DNA of 64,000 bases from Phytohabitans aurantiacus (GCF_027923225.1 NZ_BSDI01000003.1:112086-176085); one strand, 5' to 3'. Counted from the first letter of the stretch, positions 24,611-33,738 are shown. Numbers and translations: made by a program. The notes: generated by a model from the sequence alone, not told the origin.

Positions 24611-24624
24611 TGGGAGCGCTTCCA
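24611..24624. promoter_or_regulatory. CelR/CebR-like operator
   Basis: TGGGAGCGCTTCCA differs at one position from TGGGAGCGCTCCCA, the palindrome bound by LacI-family cellulose regulators of actinobacteria. It lies 36 bp upstream of the GTG start of the lytic monooxygenase gene, in its promoter region. Confidence 0.75.
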
Positions 24625-24809
24625 GTGAGTGTTACATCTATGGACTTAAATATCAAGAACGTCTATTAATGCCCGCGTCATGTGCTTTGCCGTGGGGTGC
24701 GGCTGCGCGATGGGTGAAGGAAGTCTACTGAACTCGCGCAAAGGCTGGCAGATTTTGACATCCGCGCGACGGGCGGGCACCATCGTCAGCCGGCAATGGG
24801 AGGGGATAC

Positions 24810-27497
24810 ATGAGACGAGCACTGCGAGCAGCATCCCGGATCGGGATCGCCGCTCTCGCAAGCCTGGCGCTAGGCGGCACCGTCGCCACGCCGGCTCACG
24901 CCGCAGAGCCTGCCAGTGATATCGGGCCTCAAGTCGTCGGCGGTGGACCGGCGCAAGAGGGCGAGTTCCCGTGGATGGTGCGTCTGTCCATGGGCTGCGG
25001 GGGCGCGATGTATACCCCCACGCTCATCCTGACTGCGGCGCACTGCGTGAGCGATTTGGGCACCGGACCCAACACGTCGGTCACGGTGACCTGGGGCGTC
25101 ACCGACCTGCAGGACCAAGCCAACCGCATCACCCGCACCTCCGACTACATCCACATGGCGGACGGCTACAGCGGCCAGGGCAAGGACTGGGCACTGATCC
25201 GCATCTCCCGGCCGATCGACAGCCCGCTGCTCAAACTCGCCACCGATACCTCGCTGCACAACGGAACATTCACCGTCGCGGGCTGGGGCGCGACGTATGA
25301 GAACGGGCCGCAGCAGCAGTACCAGCTGAAGGCGGCTGTGCCCTTCATCAGCGACACGCAATGCGCCACCGCCGGCGGCTACGCGAAGCTGATCCCCAAC
25401 CAGGAGATCTGCGCCGGTAACTGGACCAGTGGCGGGGTGGACACGTGCCAGGGTGACTCCGGCGGTCCGATGGTCAAGCGGGACGCCAACAACGAGTGGG
25501 TTCAGGTCGGGATCACCAGCTGGGGCGTGGGTTGTGCCCAGCCCCAGAAACCCGGCGTCTACACCGAGGTGAGCTTCTTCGCCAACGACATCTGCGCCGC
25601 GGCGACCTCGTTGGGCGGATGCCAGACCGGCGGCGGAGTGGCGGTCAGTTACCCCGGCGGCCAGAACAGCGCGGTCGGCACGGCGATTTTGCCGGTGAGC
25701 CACAGCGCCTCCGGTGGCACAGCGCCGTACTCGTGGTCTGCGAAGGGGCTGCCCGCCGGTCTGTCGATCAACTCGTCGACCGGTTCCATCACCGGTACAC
25801 CCACGGCGGCCGGGACCCATCGCGTGACCGTGACGGCGACAGACAGTTCGTCGCCAGCCAAGACGGGGATCACGTTCTACTCGTGGTCCGTCGCCCTGGC
25901 CGTCAGCAACCCTGGCAACCAGACCAGCGCGGTCGGCACGGCGATTTCGCCGGTGAGCCACACCGCCTCCGGCGGGACCGAGCCCTACTCCTGGTCGGCT
26001 TCCGGCTTGCCCCCGGGCCTGTCGGTCAACTCTTCGACGGGTGTCATTTCCGGTACGCCGACGGCCGCCGGGACCTACAGCGTGTCCGTGACAGCGACGA
26101 ACAGCACGCCGGCCAGGACGGGACGCACCGCGTACCTGTGGACGGTCATGCCCGGCCTGACCGTCAGCAACCCCGGCAGCCAGACCAGCGCGTTCGGCAC
26201 CCCGATCTCGCCCGTCAATCACACCGCCTCCGGCGGCACCCAGCCCTACTCGTGGTCGGCTACGAACCTGCCCCCGGGTCTGCAGATCGACTCCTCGACG
26301 GGTTCGGTTTCGGGTAGCCCGACGGCCGCTGGGACATACAGCGTGACCGTGACGGTGACAGACGCCTCGTCGCCCACCAGGACCGGGCGCGCCTTCTATT
26401 CCTGGACGGTGAGCCCCTCACCAGTACCGGGCTGCTCCGGTGTCGTCGGCGGCGACGTGGCGATTCCAGACGCGTCCACAGTAGACTCCGCTCTCGCGAT
26501 CTCCGGCTGCCCGGGCATGGGCTCCGCACAGGCGACGGTGGAGGTCCACATCCTCCACGCGGCGATCACCGACCTCGTCGTAACGCTCGTAGCGCCGGAC
26601 GGCAGCACCTACGTGCTGCACAACCGCGAACTCGGCTCCGGCATTCACCAGACGTACGTGGTGAACCTGTCCTCGGAGGTCGCCGAAGGCACGTGGAAGC
26701 TGAGGGTGCAGGACCTTTACGCGGCCTACACAGGCGCCATCGACAGCTGGGCGTTGAACGTGAGCGGTGGCACGCCAGACTGCACCGGCACCAACAACGC
26801 CGACGTACCGATCTCCGACGTGACGACGGTAAATTCGAGTGTCGCGGTATCGGGCGGCTGCTCGGGCTACGCCTCGAAAACCTCGCAGGTCAAGGTGGAC
26901 ATCGTCCACGCCTACAGCGGTGACCTGGTGGTGACACTGGTGGCACCGGACGGCAGCCCCTATGTGTTGCGCGACAAGACCGGCGGCGCCATGCACGACA
27001 TTCACGAGACCTACACGCTGGACCTGTCCGCGGAACCGCGCACCGGCATCTGGAAGCTGCGCGTGGAGGACATCGGCTTCGGGTTCACCGGTTACATCGA
27101 CACGTGGAAACTGAACCTGGGCAACGGCCACAGCACCGCCACCGACGGCCCGGCGGACTGCGTGCGCACCAACGGCACCGACGTGACGATTCCCGACCTG
27201 TCGACCGTCACCTCCACCATCGCTGTCTCCGGCTGCCCGGGCTACGCCTCCACCACCTCGACCGTGGAGGTCCACATTGTTCACCCGTACGTCGGTGACC
27301 TCGTGGTGACGCTGGTCGCGCCGGACGGAAGCACCTATGTGCTCCACAACCGAAGCGGCAGCGGGCAAGACAACATCGACAAGACCTACACGGTGAACCT
27401 TTCGTCGGAAGCGCGCGACGGCACCTGGAAACTGCAAGCACGGGACGCGGAGGCACCAGACGCGGGACGCATCAACTCCTGGACACTGGCCCTGTAA
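24810..27497 (+). CDS. Secreted trypsin-like protease with Ig-like and P-domain repeats
   Basis: 895 residues from ATG 24810 with GGGAGGGG upstream. A signal peptide (about 1-31) and short propeptide precede a trypsin domain beginning VVGGGPAQEGEFPW. The catalytic triad is His78 (TAAHC), Asp126 (KDWALI) and Ser217 (GDSGGP); the Asp six residues before the Ser (VDTCQGDSGG) predicts cleavage after Arg or Lys. Three Ig-like repeats of about 85 residues (each with SASGGT.PYSWSA and TPTAAGT, about 275-535) follow. Then come three P/proprotein-convertase-like domains of about 110 residues (each with DLVVTLVAPDGS and WKLR). It is extracellular. The accessory domains probably bind cell wall or substrate. 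A terminator follows. Confidence 0.92.
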   Translation: MRRALRAASRIGIAALASLALGGTVATPAHAAEPASDIGPQVVGGGPAQEGEFPWMVRLSMGCGGAMYTPTLILTAAHCVSDLGTGPNTSVTVTWGVTDLQDQANRITRTSDYIHMADGYSGQGKDWALIRISRPIDSPLLKLATDTSLHNGTFTVAGWGATYENGPQQQYQLKAAVPFISDTQCATAGGYAKLIPNQEICAGNWTSGGVDTCQGDSGGPMVKRDANNEWVQVGITSWGVGCAQPQKPGVYTEVSFFANDICAAATSLGGCQTGGGVAVSYPGGQNSAVGTAILPVSHSASGGTAPYSWSAKGLPAGLSINSSTGSITGTPTAAGTHRVTVTATDSSSPAKTGITFYSWSVALAVSNPGNQTSAVGTAISPVSHTASGGTEPYSWSASGLPPGLSVNSSTGVISGTPTAAGTYSVSVTATNSTPARTGRTAYLWTVMPGLTVSNPGSQTSAFGTPISPVNHTASGGTQPYSWSATNLPPGLQIDSSTGSVSGSPTAAGTYSVTVTVTDASSPTRTGRAFYSWTVSPSPVPGCSGVVGGDVAIPDASTVDSALAISGCPGMGSAQATVEVHILHAAITDLVVTLVAPDGSTYVLHNRELGSGIHQTYVVNLSSEVAEGTWKLRVQDLYAAYTGAIDSWALNVSGGTPDCTGTNNADVPISDVTTVNSSVAVSGGCSGYASKTSQVKVDIVHAYSGDLVVTLVAPDGSPYVLRDKTGGAMHDIHETYTLDLSAEPRTGIWKLRVEDIGFGFTGYIDTWKLNLGNGHSTATDGPADCVRTNGTDVTIPDLSTVTSTIAVSGCPGYASTTSTVEVHIVHPYVGDLVVTLVAPDGSTYVLHNRSGSGQDNIDKTYTVNLSSEARDGTWKLQARDAEAPDAGRINSWTLAL

Positions 27498-27507
27498 CCG
27501 CCTGACG

Positions 27508-27541
27508 GCTGGTCCCGCTCCAACCAGGGCGGGACCAGCCG
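27508..27541. terminator. Hairpin between convergent genes
   Basis: GGCTGGTCCCGC (27508-27519) pairs with GCGGGACCAGCC (27530-27541) over 12 bp with a 10-base loop. It lies between the stops of the protease gene and the convergent 383-residue gene, and may serve both. No strong T-run follows. Confidence 0.7.
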
Positions 27542-27546
27542 GCGCG

Positions 27547-28698
27547 CTATTTCCCCGCGGGAAGTCCGGCTTGGCTGATGCGGTGGAGCAGGGCGGGGCG
27601 GTTGGCGTACCGCTGGCGGAGGTCGTGGAGGCGTTTGTCGAAGGTGTCGGGTTCGCCTTCACGCCAAGCGAGTTCGTGTAGTTCGCGGAGCAGGCTGACG
27701 GCGGCGTCGTACTCGCTGGTCTTTTTGGTTTCGATCAGCTGGATTACCCGTACCCAGGCGTTTTCGCCTTCGGCGGCGAGTGCGTCGAGTCGGCGGTCGC
27801 GCTCGGCGGCGGCGTCACGTTCGGCGCGGACGCGGACCCGCTCGCGTTCCTGCGCTTCATGGTGTTCACGGTGTTCGCGCCGGGCCTGTGCCGCGTCGAG
27901 CAGTTCGGCCACCGTGCGGCCGCTTCCCGCCTGTGGGTTGGGTGCGGCTTCGCCGTCGTAGCGGCGTAGCAGTTCCGCACGAAGATGCGCGTCCTCGCCG
28001 CGCATGACCCGCAGGATCGCGGTGTCCTTGTCTTTGATAGGCAGGTTCTGGATCCAAGAGGCTAGCTGCGCCCGGGTCGGCTTGACCTGCCTCTGGCGCG
28101 GGCTAGCCTGTGCTGCCACTGCGAGCAGGTCCTGATCGATGTGGATGAAGTCGACCAGGCTGCGCAGCGGTGCGTTGAGCGCGGCTAGGCCCGCCGGGAC
28201 GGGCGGCTCGACCTCGTCGTCGAGTTCGCCGGTGCTGACCGTGTGCAGCCAGGCAAGATAGAGCAGGCGCAGGTCGCCGGCGGCGAGGTCGGCGCGTGCG
28301 CTGATGATCGAGGCGAGTATGCCGTGGCCATCCTCGTCGTCCCAGACGTCGTCGTCGCTTTCGTCGGTGAGTTCGATGATGACGTGGCCGTTCTTGGCCC
28401 AGGCGGTGGCGGCGATGTCGGTGGGGCAGTACCGCTGGACGGTGGGAAGATCGAGCAGCCGCTCTGGGAGTCGGAGCATGAGCCGGCGGGTTCCCCAGTT
28501 CGCGAGGTAGAGGAACGCGTCGAAATACTGCTCCATCAACCGGCGCGGATTGCCACGGAAGTCACCCCACTCGTAAGTGTTGACGAAGCTGGTCGGGGTG
28601 ATGTGCGCCCTGGAAGACAACCTCCGCAGCTCCTGCATCTGAGCGGAGTCAAGCGCCGAGTCGATAGCCAGGAACTCGTAGTATTGGTACTCACTCAC
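27547..28698 (-). CDS. Conserved actinobacterial protein (MSEYQYYEF family), unknown
   Basis: 383 residues from GTG 28698 with GAGGA upstream. The N terminus SEYQYYEFLAIDSALDS leads into RAHITPTSFVNTYEWGDFRG and the conserved segment YFDAFLYLANWGTRRLMLRLP. I recall this start from many actinobacterial proteins of unknown function; no search was possible. The middle is acidic (DESDDDVWDDEDG), and residues about 270-320 are a highly charged coiled coil (REHREHHEAQERERVRVRAE). No membrane helix or catalytic motif is obvious. It is divergent from the broken TOTE-type gene 100 bp away, so it may once have worked with that system. Confidence 0.75.
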   Translation of the reverse strand: MSEYQYYEFLAIDSALDSAQMQELRRLSSRAHITPTSFVNTYEWGDFRGNPRRLMEQYFDAFLYLANWGTRRLMLRLPERLLDLPTVQRYCPTDIAATAWAKNGHVIIELTDESDDDVWDDEDGHGILASIISARADLAAGDLRLLYLAWLHTVSTGELDDEVEPPVPAGLAALNAPLRSLVDFIHIDQDLLAVAAQASPRQRQVKPTRAQLASWIQNLPIKDKDTAILRVMRGEDAHLRAELLRRYDGEAAPNPQAGSGRTVAELLDAAQARREHREHHEAQERERVRVRAERDAAAERDRRLDALAAEGENAWVRVIQLIETKKTSEYDAAVSLLRELHELAWREGEPDTFDKRLHDLRQRYANRPALLHRISQAGLPAGK

Positions 28699-28799
28699 AG
28701 ACGATCCTCAATAGACGGTGCTGCCTCGACCAACGCGTCGAGTCATATGCGGCTCAGCTCGCGAGCATAGCCAGGGGCAGGCTATGCGACGATTCGCCC

Positions 28800-29548
28800 G
28801 TGGGGACCGGTGATGCGGTATCTGACGACGATGTTGCTCGTCTTCGTCATGAGTTGGAGCGCTTGCGGACGGAGAACATCCGACTGTCGCGACTGCTTGA
28901 GCTCCGTGGTCAAGACACCACCCCGCCGCCGGAACAACTCGCCGCGGCCACCACTCCGCCAGGGGCGGTCGCATTGTCGTCGCCAGTCCAGGAAAAGCTG
29001 GCACTCTACATCGCTACGACAATGTGGACCTGTCTGATCCCGGCGCGCTCGCCGCTGTGCACCGCGCTCTCGTCGAGGACGAGGCACGCAACGCCCTGAT
29101 CGTCGATGACCTCGTGGCCGCGCTAAGGCGCGGGCGCAACTGCCTCGTGCTGACCCGACGGGTCGCCCACGTCAGCGTCCTTGCGTCTCTGCTGGGTTCG
29201 CGCGGGTACGACGCCCTCGTCATGCAAGGTGGCATGCCTACGGGTGAACGACGAGCGGCTGTGAACCGCCTTGCCGATGCCAAAGCTGGCGAAGGTGTAG
29301 TGGTCATCGGAACGACGCCCTTCATCGGCGAGGGCTTCGATGCGCCAGTGCTCGACACACTGTTTCTCGCTGCTCCGGTCTCCTTCGACGGGCTGCTCAT
29401 CCAATGTGCCGGGCGTGTGATCCGTGCCGCGCCCGGCAAAGACGTTGCTGAAGTCCACGACTACCACGACGAAGCCACCCCGATCCTCGCCTCGTCGCTG
29501 AAACGACGCATGCCGGGCTACCGGGCGCTCGGCTTCACCAGGGCGTAG
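28800..29548 (+). pseudogene. Internally deleted TOTE-type primase/helicase gene
   Basis: The first ~70 codons (GTG 28800) encode a coiled-coil start, DDVARLRHELERLRTENIRL followed by LELRGQDTTPPPEQL, and SSPVQEKLALY, which in full-length TOTE conflict-system proteins precedes the archaeo-eukaryotic primase domain. Near 29010 the frame shifts and the sequence jumps to the C-terminal part of an SF2 helicase in another frame: DNVDLSDPGALAAVHRALVE, the conserved GRNCLVLTRRVAHV, GEGVVVIGTTPFIGEGFDAP, and QCAGRVIRAAPGK (motif VI). The primase, Walker A and DEAD-box regions, probably several hundred codons, are missing. The gene is therefore dead. The family identification rests on memory of the N-terminal sequence. 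Confidence 0.75.
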
Positions 29549-29775
29549 AGCGCAGTCGTCGGGGCCGCACCGTGCGTGCCGGCGTCATGGCGGTGTAGGT
29601 GGGAGGTAGGGTTGCGGTCCGCGACGTGAGGTTGTGAGCTCGATGCGGCCGCAATGGAGATCGGCACCGGTCGTCGGTGGTGGTGTGATCGGTGCGTGCT
29701 CCGCCGGTTGGCGTTGGGGTGGTTGGCGATTATCGGTGCTCCCGCGGTGCCCGTCGGCAACGCCTGGCAAACCGC

Positions 29776-29820
29776 GCCCTCGTAGCTCACGGGATAGAGC
29801 AACGGGTTCCTAAACCGCTG
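29776..29820 (+). pseudogene. 5' half of a tRNA-Arg (CCT), degenerate
   Basis: GCCCTCGTAGCTCA begins a normal tRNA-Arg acceptor and D-stem, followed by GATAGAGC and an anticodon arm CGGG TTCCTAA ACCG with anticodon CCT. The loop-closing pair is mismatched and no T-arm or 3' acceptor strand follows. It is a 5' half only, and it lies about 500 bp before a phage-type integrase, as expected for an attachment-site remnant. Confidence 0.7.
29797..29815 (+). repeat. Left att-like direct repeat (tRNA anticodon arm)
   Basis: GAGCAACGGGTTCCTAAAC matches 31969-31987 (GAGCGACGGGTTCCTTAAC) at 17 of 19 positions, in the same orientation. The two copies bracket the integrase remnant. Confidence 0.6.
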
Positions 29821-30322
29821 ACCCGACCCTGGTGGGGCGGCCCCGACCTGCGATTTCCGTTGGATTCGTCCGGGAATATCGGCGCTGGTGCAGGCGTGCT
29901 GGGCTCCGGTGCCGGCAAGCCGTCGGCCAAGATCATCAACAGGTCGACGAACATCGATTTGATGCGTTGGATCGCCACGCAACACCGCTCCCCACGGCGT
30001 TTTCGACCGCTGCGCCCACCGGCTCGGTGCCATGGACGGCGGCCCCGCGTGATGACCGGAGCGGACCCCTGCCGCCGGATCCGCGTAGCGGGCAGGGCGG
30101 CCACACGCACCGTCGCCGGCCCCCATCAGGCGGCCCCACCCCGGCCGGTTGGTCGGCCCGGCGTGTTCGGAATGTGCCCGCCGGTCGGCGACCGCGGCGC
30201 CGTCGATGATTCCCCGGATGCCGCCGCGTCGGCCCGGCCGGAGTGCGACGATCGGCCCAACCGGACCCCGGGACCGCGGCCGCCGCCGCGGTACCGGCCC
30301 GGCGTCCGCACGGAGGTAAGCG
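29821..30322. other. Non-coding stretch before integrase
   Basis: About 500 bp of GC-rich sequence between the tRNA fragment and the integrase start. Long open frames exist on both strands, but their composition is compositional rather than protein-like and none matches a family I know. An excisionase or helix-turn-helix gene expected at this position in actinobacterial integrative elements is not recognisable. Confidence 0.5.
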
Positions 30323-31880
30323 ATGCGTTCCAGCTCAGGCTCGCAGTACTTCTTCAAACGCTCCGGCTGCCCCGCCGCCAGCGCGTGCCCACGGCTGCGC
30401 CGGCCCAACGGGACCTGGAACCCCGGGCACGGCAGCTGGCACTACCTGCTCGAGTTGCCGCCCGGCGAGGCCGGCTGCCGCCGGCAGATCCGCCGCGGCG
30501 GCTACCCCAGCCACCGCGCCGCGCTTGCCGCCCGCGACCACGCCCGGGCCCTGCTCGCCCTGGCCGCCGGCGACCCGACCGCGACCGCCGACGTCACCGG
30601 GCTGATCCTGGCCACCCGCCGCGGCCGGCCGCTGCCGCCGGTGGACGCGGTCCGCACCCGGCTGAAGGGCCGCCGTGCGCTGGCCGGCACCACCACGCTC
30701 GGCGTCTACCTGGACCGGTGGCTCGGGCACCGGCCGGTGGACGCGAACACCCGCCGCACCTACGCCGGCCACATCCACGCCCACCTGGTCCCGCGCCTCG
30801 GCGGGTTCGCCCTGAACCGCCTGCGCCCCGACGACATCCGTCACATGTTCACCGCCATCGAGGCCGCGAACGAGCGGATCCGGGCCGCCCGCCGGTCCAC
30901 CAGCCCGGTGACGCGGGCGTCGGTCAAAGGCCGGCAGGTCACCGGCCCGGCCACCTGCCAGCGGATCCCGGCGGTGCTTCGCGTCGCTCTGAACGACGCG
31001 GTCGCCGATGGCCTGATCCCCACCAACCCCGCCACCCTGGTCCGACTGCGGCCGGCCCGGCGGGCCGGCCGCTGGTGTGGACCGACCCACGGGTGGACCG
31101 CTGGCGGGACACCGGCGAGGTGCCGGGACCGGTGATGGTCTGGACCCCCGCACAGACCGGCGCCTTCCTGGACCACGCCGCCCGGTACGACCCAGCCCTG
31201 TATCCGCTGTTCCATCTGGTCGCCCACCGCGGGCTGCGCCGCGGCGAGGCCGTCGGCTTGGGCGACGCCGACACCCACCTCGACCACGCGGAGATAACCA
31301 TCACCCAGCAGCTCACCACCGCCGGCCGTAGCGTCCAGCGCAAGCCGCCGAAGAGCGACGCCGGCCACCGCGTCATCGCCCTTGACAGCGGCACCGTCGC
31401 CGCGCTGCGCGCCTACCGCGCCCACAGGCCGGCCACCGACGACAGCGGACTGTTCTTCGTCCGCCCCGACGGGCAGCCCTGGCACCCGGACACGGTCAGC
31501 CGCCGGTTCCGCCGCCTCATCGACGACGCCAGCCTGCCGCCGGTGCGGCTACACGACCTTCAGCACGGCGCCGCCACCCTCGCCCTGGCCGCCGGCGCGA
31601 CCTCAAGGTCATCCAGGCCACCCTGGGCCACTCGACCTTGGCCCTGACCGCGGACACCTACATGAGCGTGCTACCACAACTCGCGCGGGCAGCGGCCGAG
31701 GCCGCCGCTGCGGTCGTCCCCCGACGTTCGCACCGGTCCGTCCACCGTGAACTCGCCGTTGGCCAGGTCACCGGACCAACCCGGTCGTTACCCCCTGTAG
31801 TCCGCCCGCAGAGCTCTCAGGACCATTTTCCAGATTCCTGGCATGATTCCGTTCAGGGTCGATGGCGTCCGACCACCTGA
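30323..31880 (+). pseudogene. Dead tyrosine integrase
   Basis: ATG 30323 has GGAGGTAA upstream. The frame encodes the N-terminal AP2-like and core-binding domains (GSWHYLLELPPGEAGCRRQIRR, TTTLGVYLDRWLGHRP, TRRTYAGHIHAHLVPRLG). A frameshift near 31050-31075 moves into the catalytic domain (VMVWTPAQTGAFLDHAARY, HRGLRRGEAVGL). A second near 31600 (one base missing) leads to DLKVIQATLGHSTLALTADTYMSV with the catalytic Tyr. The box-II motif reads LHDLQHGAA where integrases have HDLRH, so the second catalytic Arg is Gln. With two frameshifts and a lost active-site residue it is inactive. The frame runs on to a stop at 31880; the homologous part ends near 31750. Confidence 0.85.
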
Positions 31881-31968
31881 GAACCGTCCACGATCCATCA
31901 ACCACTCGCCTCATGGACATTCCGTGCCCAGTCGCGCCTGACAAAGCGTCCGGCGGCACGACTCGGAC

Positions 31969-31987
31969 GAGCGACGGGTTCCTTAAC
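31969..31987 (+). repeat. Right att-like direct repeat
   Basis: This is the second copy of the tRNA-Arg anticodon-arm sequence (17 of 19 identical to 29797-29815), and it lies 16 bp before the stop codon of the HIT gene. It probably marks the right end of a 2.2-kb decayed integrative element. Confidence 0.55.
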
Positions 31988-32003
31988 AGGCACTAACGGC
32001 ACC

Positions 32004-32642
32004 TCAGGACCCCGCCGAATTCTTCGGAGGCGTAGGACGTCCCTTTAGCCGGTTGATTGTCTCTCGCATCACTTCGAGCCGCGGGAAGACAAGGTAGTCC
32101 CATTCGGCAGGAAAGCCAAGTGCGGCGGAAATTTGGCGCCTCAAGAATTGGCCGGAAATGCCGTACTCCGTTGTAACATGCCAGTGATCGTTTCGCGATA
32201 TCACCAAATAGTCGTGGCTATCGACACCTTCAAGGGCGCTATTGAGCTTGGTTTCTTCGCGGTATGGGCCTATATCTCCTATAGAGTGCGAGGACAGTGG
32301 CAGAATCTGCACATGCGCATGGGAGATGCAACCACCTTTACCGGCCGCCGATGTGCGACCGCCATGCTCGAATATAAAGCATGGGCTGCCCCATTGCTCT
32401 GTAAGCGTCCTAGCCCATCTCAAGAGGAGAGCCTCTAGATCCAGTATCCGCCATTGCGGCAAGTCCGCCATACGTTCGACATGTTGGTTGCTGACGATGA
32501 TTAGGTGGCCCGGAACTAGTGCTCCCAGTGCCACAATTATGGTGAACCAGTCGGACCGGTCGATAACATAGAAGTCGTACCACGGACGGTCTCTCATGTC
32601 CTCGGCCAGGCGGAGGCAGAAATCGCACTCTGCATTCGTCAC
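32004..32642 (-). CDS. HIT-family nucleotide hydrolase/transferase-like protein
   Basis: 212 residues from GTG 32642, chosen because GGGGGG lies seven bases upstream; GTG 32657 is an alternative. The N terminus has a Cys pair (AECDFC, Cys6/Cys9) as in zinc-binding HIT and GalT proteins. The HIT motif SHAHVQILPL (His108, His110, Gln112) is present, preceded by VPGHLIIVSNQHVERMADLP. HIT enzymes act on NMP-X substrates such as dinucleoside polyphosphates, through a nucleotidyl-histidine. It is the last gene of the six-gene minus-strand operon, 88 bp after the pyruvate-kinase-like gene. The tail beyond residue 130 is not typical and may define substrate. Exact substrate unknown. Confidence 0.8.
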   Translation of the reverse strand: MTNAECDFCLRLAEDMRDRPWYDFYVIDRSDWFTIIVALGALVPGHLIIVSNQHVERMADLPQWRILDLEALLLRWARTLTEQWGSPCFIFEHGGRTSAAGKGGCISHAHVQILPLSSHSIGDIGPYREETKLNSALEGVDSHDYLVISRNDHWHVTTEYGISGQFLRRQISAALGFPAEWDYLVFPRLEVMRETINRLKGRPTPPKNSAGS

Positions 32643-32730
32643 GACGTTGCCCCCCACCGATCCGCCAGCTATGTTAGGACAGCTCTGATGAAGTAACCAC
32701 TCTACCGGTAGGTGAAAGGCGTAAGCAACG

Positions 32731-33735
32731 TCAAACCGACCACCGATCCAGCAAAGACCGTACCGTGGCAACGGCGTCAATTGGCCTAGCCCCGAATGCG
32801 GTCTCATAGGACAGAAGCACACCGGCGCATCCGCGATGCGCCCAATTCGCCAGGTCGCAAATCTCCGCACGAGTAGGAATGATAAATCGCTCCAGTCCTT
32901 CAACCAGTTGCGTTGCCAAAATCCACGGAGTGCCGGTTTCGTTAGCGGCGGTTTCAATACGGGTGACGGCCGCGGGCAATTCGACCCACGGTACGGCCAG
33001 CGCAAGGTCACCGCGGGCGGCCATCACCATGTCGGCCTCCTTGGAGATCTCGGCTGCGTTTTCCACACCGGCCGAGGTCTCGATCTTGGCTGTTAGTTCA
33101 ACTGGCAATGCGCTGGACGAAAGGATCTCTCGTGCGCGACGCAAATCGGAAGCGTCCGCCACGAAAGACAGGGCTACATTGTCAAACAAGTCGCTCTTGG
33201 CAACGAATCGAAGGTCGGAGAGATCTTTGTCAGTCAGGCAGCGCGGGCGGAAGTGGTCGCCTTGAACCGTCAGACCTCGCGACTGATTGACGGTACCGTT
33301 CACCGTGACAACGACGCTAGCCGCCCCGGCCGATACCAGGCTGACCTCGAGGACCGTGTTGCCATCACCGACAGTTATTAGGTCGCCTGATTCGAGCCCT
33401 GAAAAGAAGGTTGGGGTGGTCACGGTGAGAGTTCGGTCGGCCTTCGGATCGCTTACCTCTCCAGTTATTAGTCGAAATTCTTCGCCAGCAGCCACCCGAA
33501 TGCTTGGCACCCCAACAAATCGGCCGAGTCGATATTTTTCTCCGGCGATGTCGGCCACTACGGCGAAATCTCGACCGCAGTCTCGCGCAATCTTTCGATG
33601 TAAGAGTGCACGCTCGGCTTGGTAGCTGGTTGTGGAATAGGAGAACGTTAGTCGAACGCCGGTGGCGCCCGCCTTGATGATTTCTTCCTCGTAACCGATG
33701 GATTCGGGTCCGGGTGTATACCAGAGCATCGCCAC
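32731..33735 (-). CDS. Pyruvate-kinase-like barrel protein
   Basis: 334 residues from GTG 33735 with GGAG six bases upstream and only 3 bp after the preceding stop. The barrel markers of pyruvate kinase are visible: TPGPESIGYEEEIIKAGATGVRL, a beta-barrel insertion (about residues 70-170), DKDLSDLRFVAKSDLFDNVALSFV, ELTAKIETSAGVEN, and MVMAARGDLALAVPW, which corresponds to the MVARGDLG.E motif. The C-terminal allosteric domain of true pyruvate kinase is absent (usual length about 470), and the lysine motif is shortened. It probably performs phosphoryl or enol chemistry on a different substrate. Inference from context: it works with the ThiL-like and HIT proteins of the same operon. Confidence 0.8.
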   Translation of the reverse strand: MAMLWYTPGPESIGYEEEIIKAGATGVRLTFSYSTTSYQAERALLHRKIARDCGRDFAVVADIAGEKYRLGRFVGVPSIRVAAGEEFRLITGEVSDPKADRTLTVTTPTFFSGLESGDLITVGDGNTVLEVSLVSAGAASVVVTVNGTVNQSRGLTVQGDHFRPRCLTDKDLSDLRFVAKSDLFDNVALSFVADASDLRRAREILSSSALPVELTAKIETSAGVENAAEISKEADMVMAARGDLALAVPWVELPAAVTRIETAANETGTPWILATQLVEGLERFIIPTRAEICDLANWAHRGCAGVLLSYETAFGARPIDAVATVRSLLDRWSV

Positions 33736-33738
33736 GGC

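Noticed and set aside
29692..31647. A single long plus-strand frame across the integrase region
   Set aside because: Only its last third encodes integrase sequence. The first part is out of frame with the real N-terminal domain, so it is the frameshifted remnant and not one gene.
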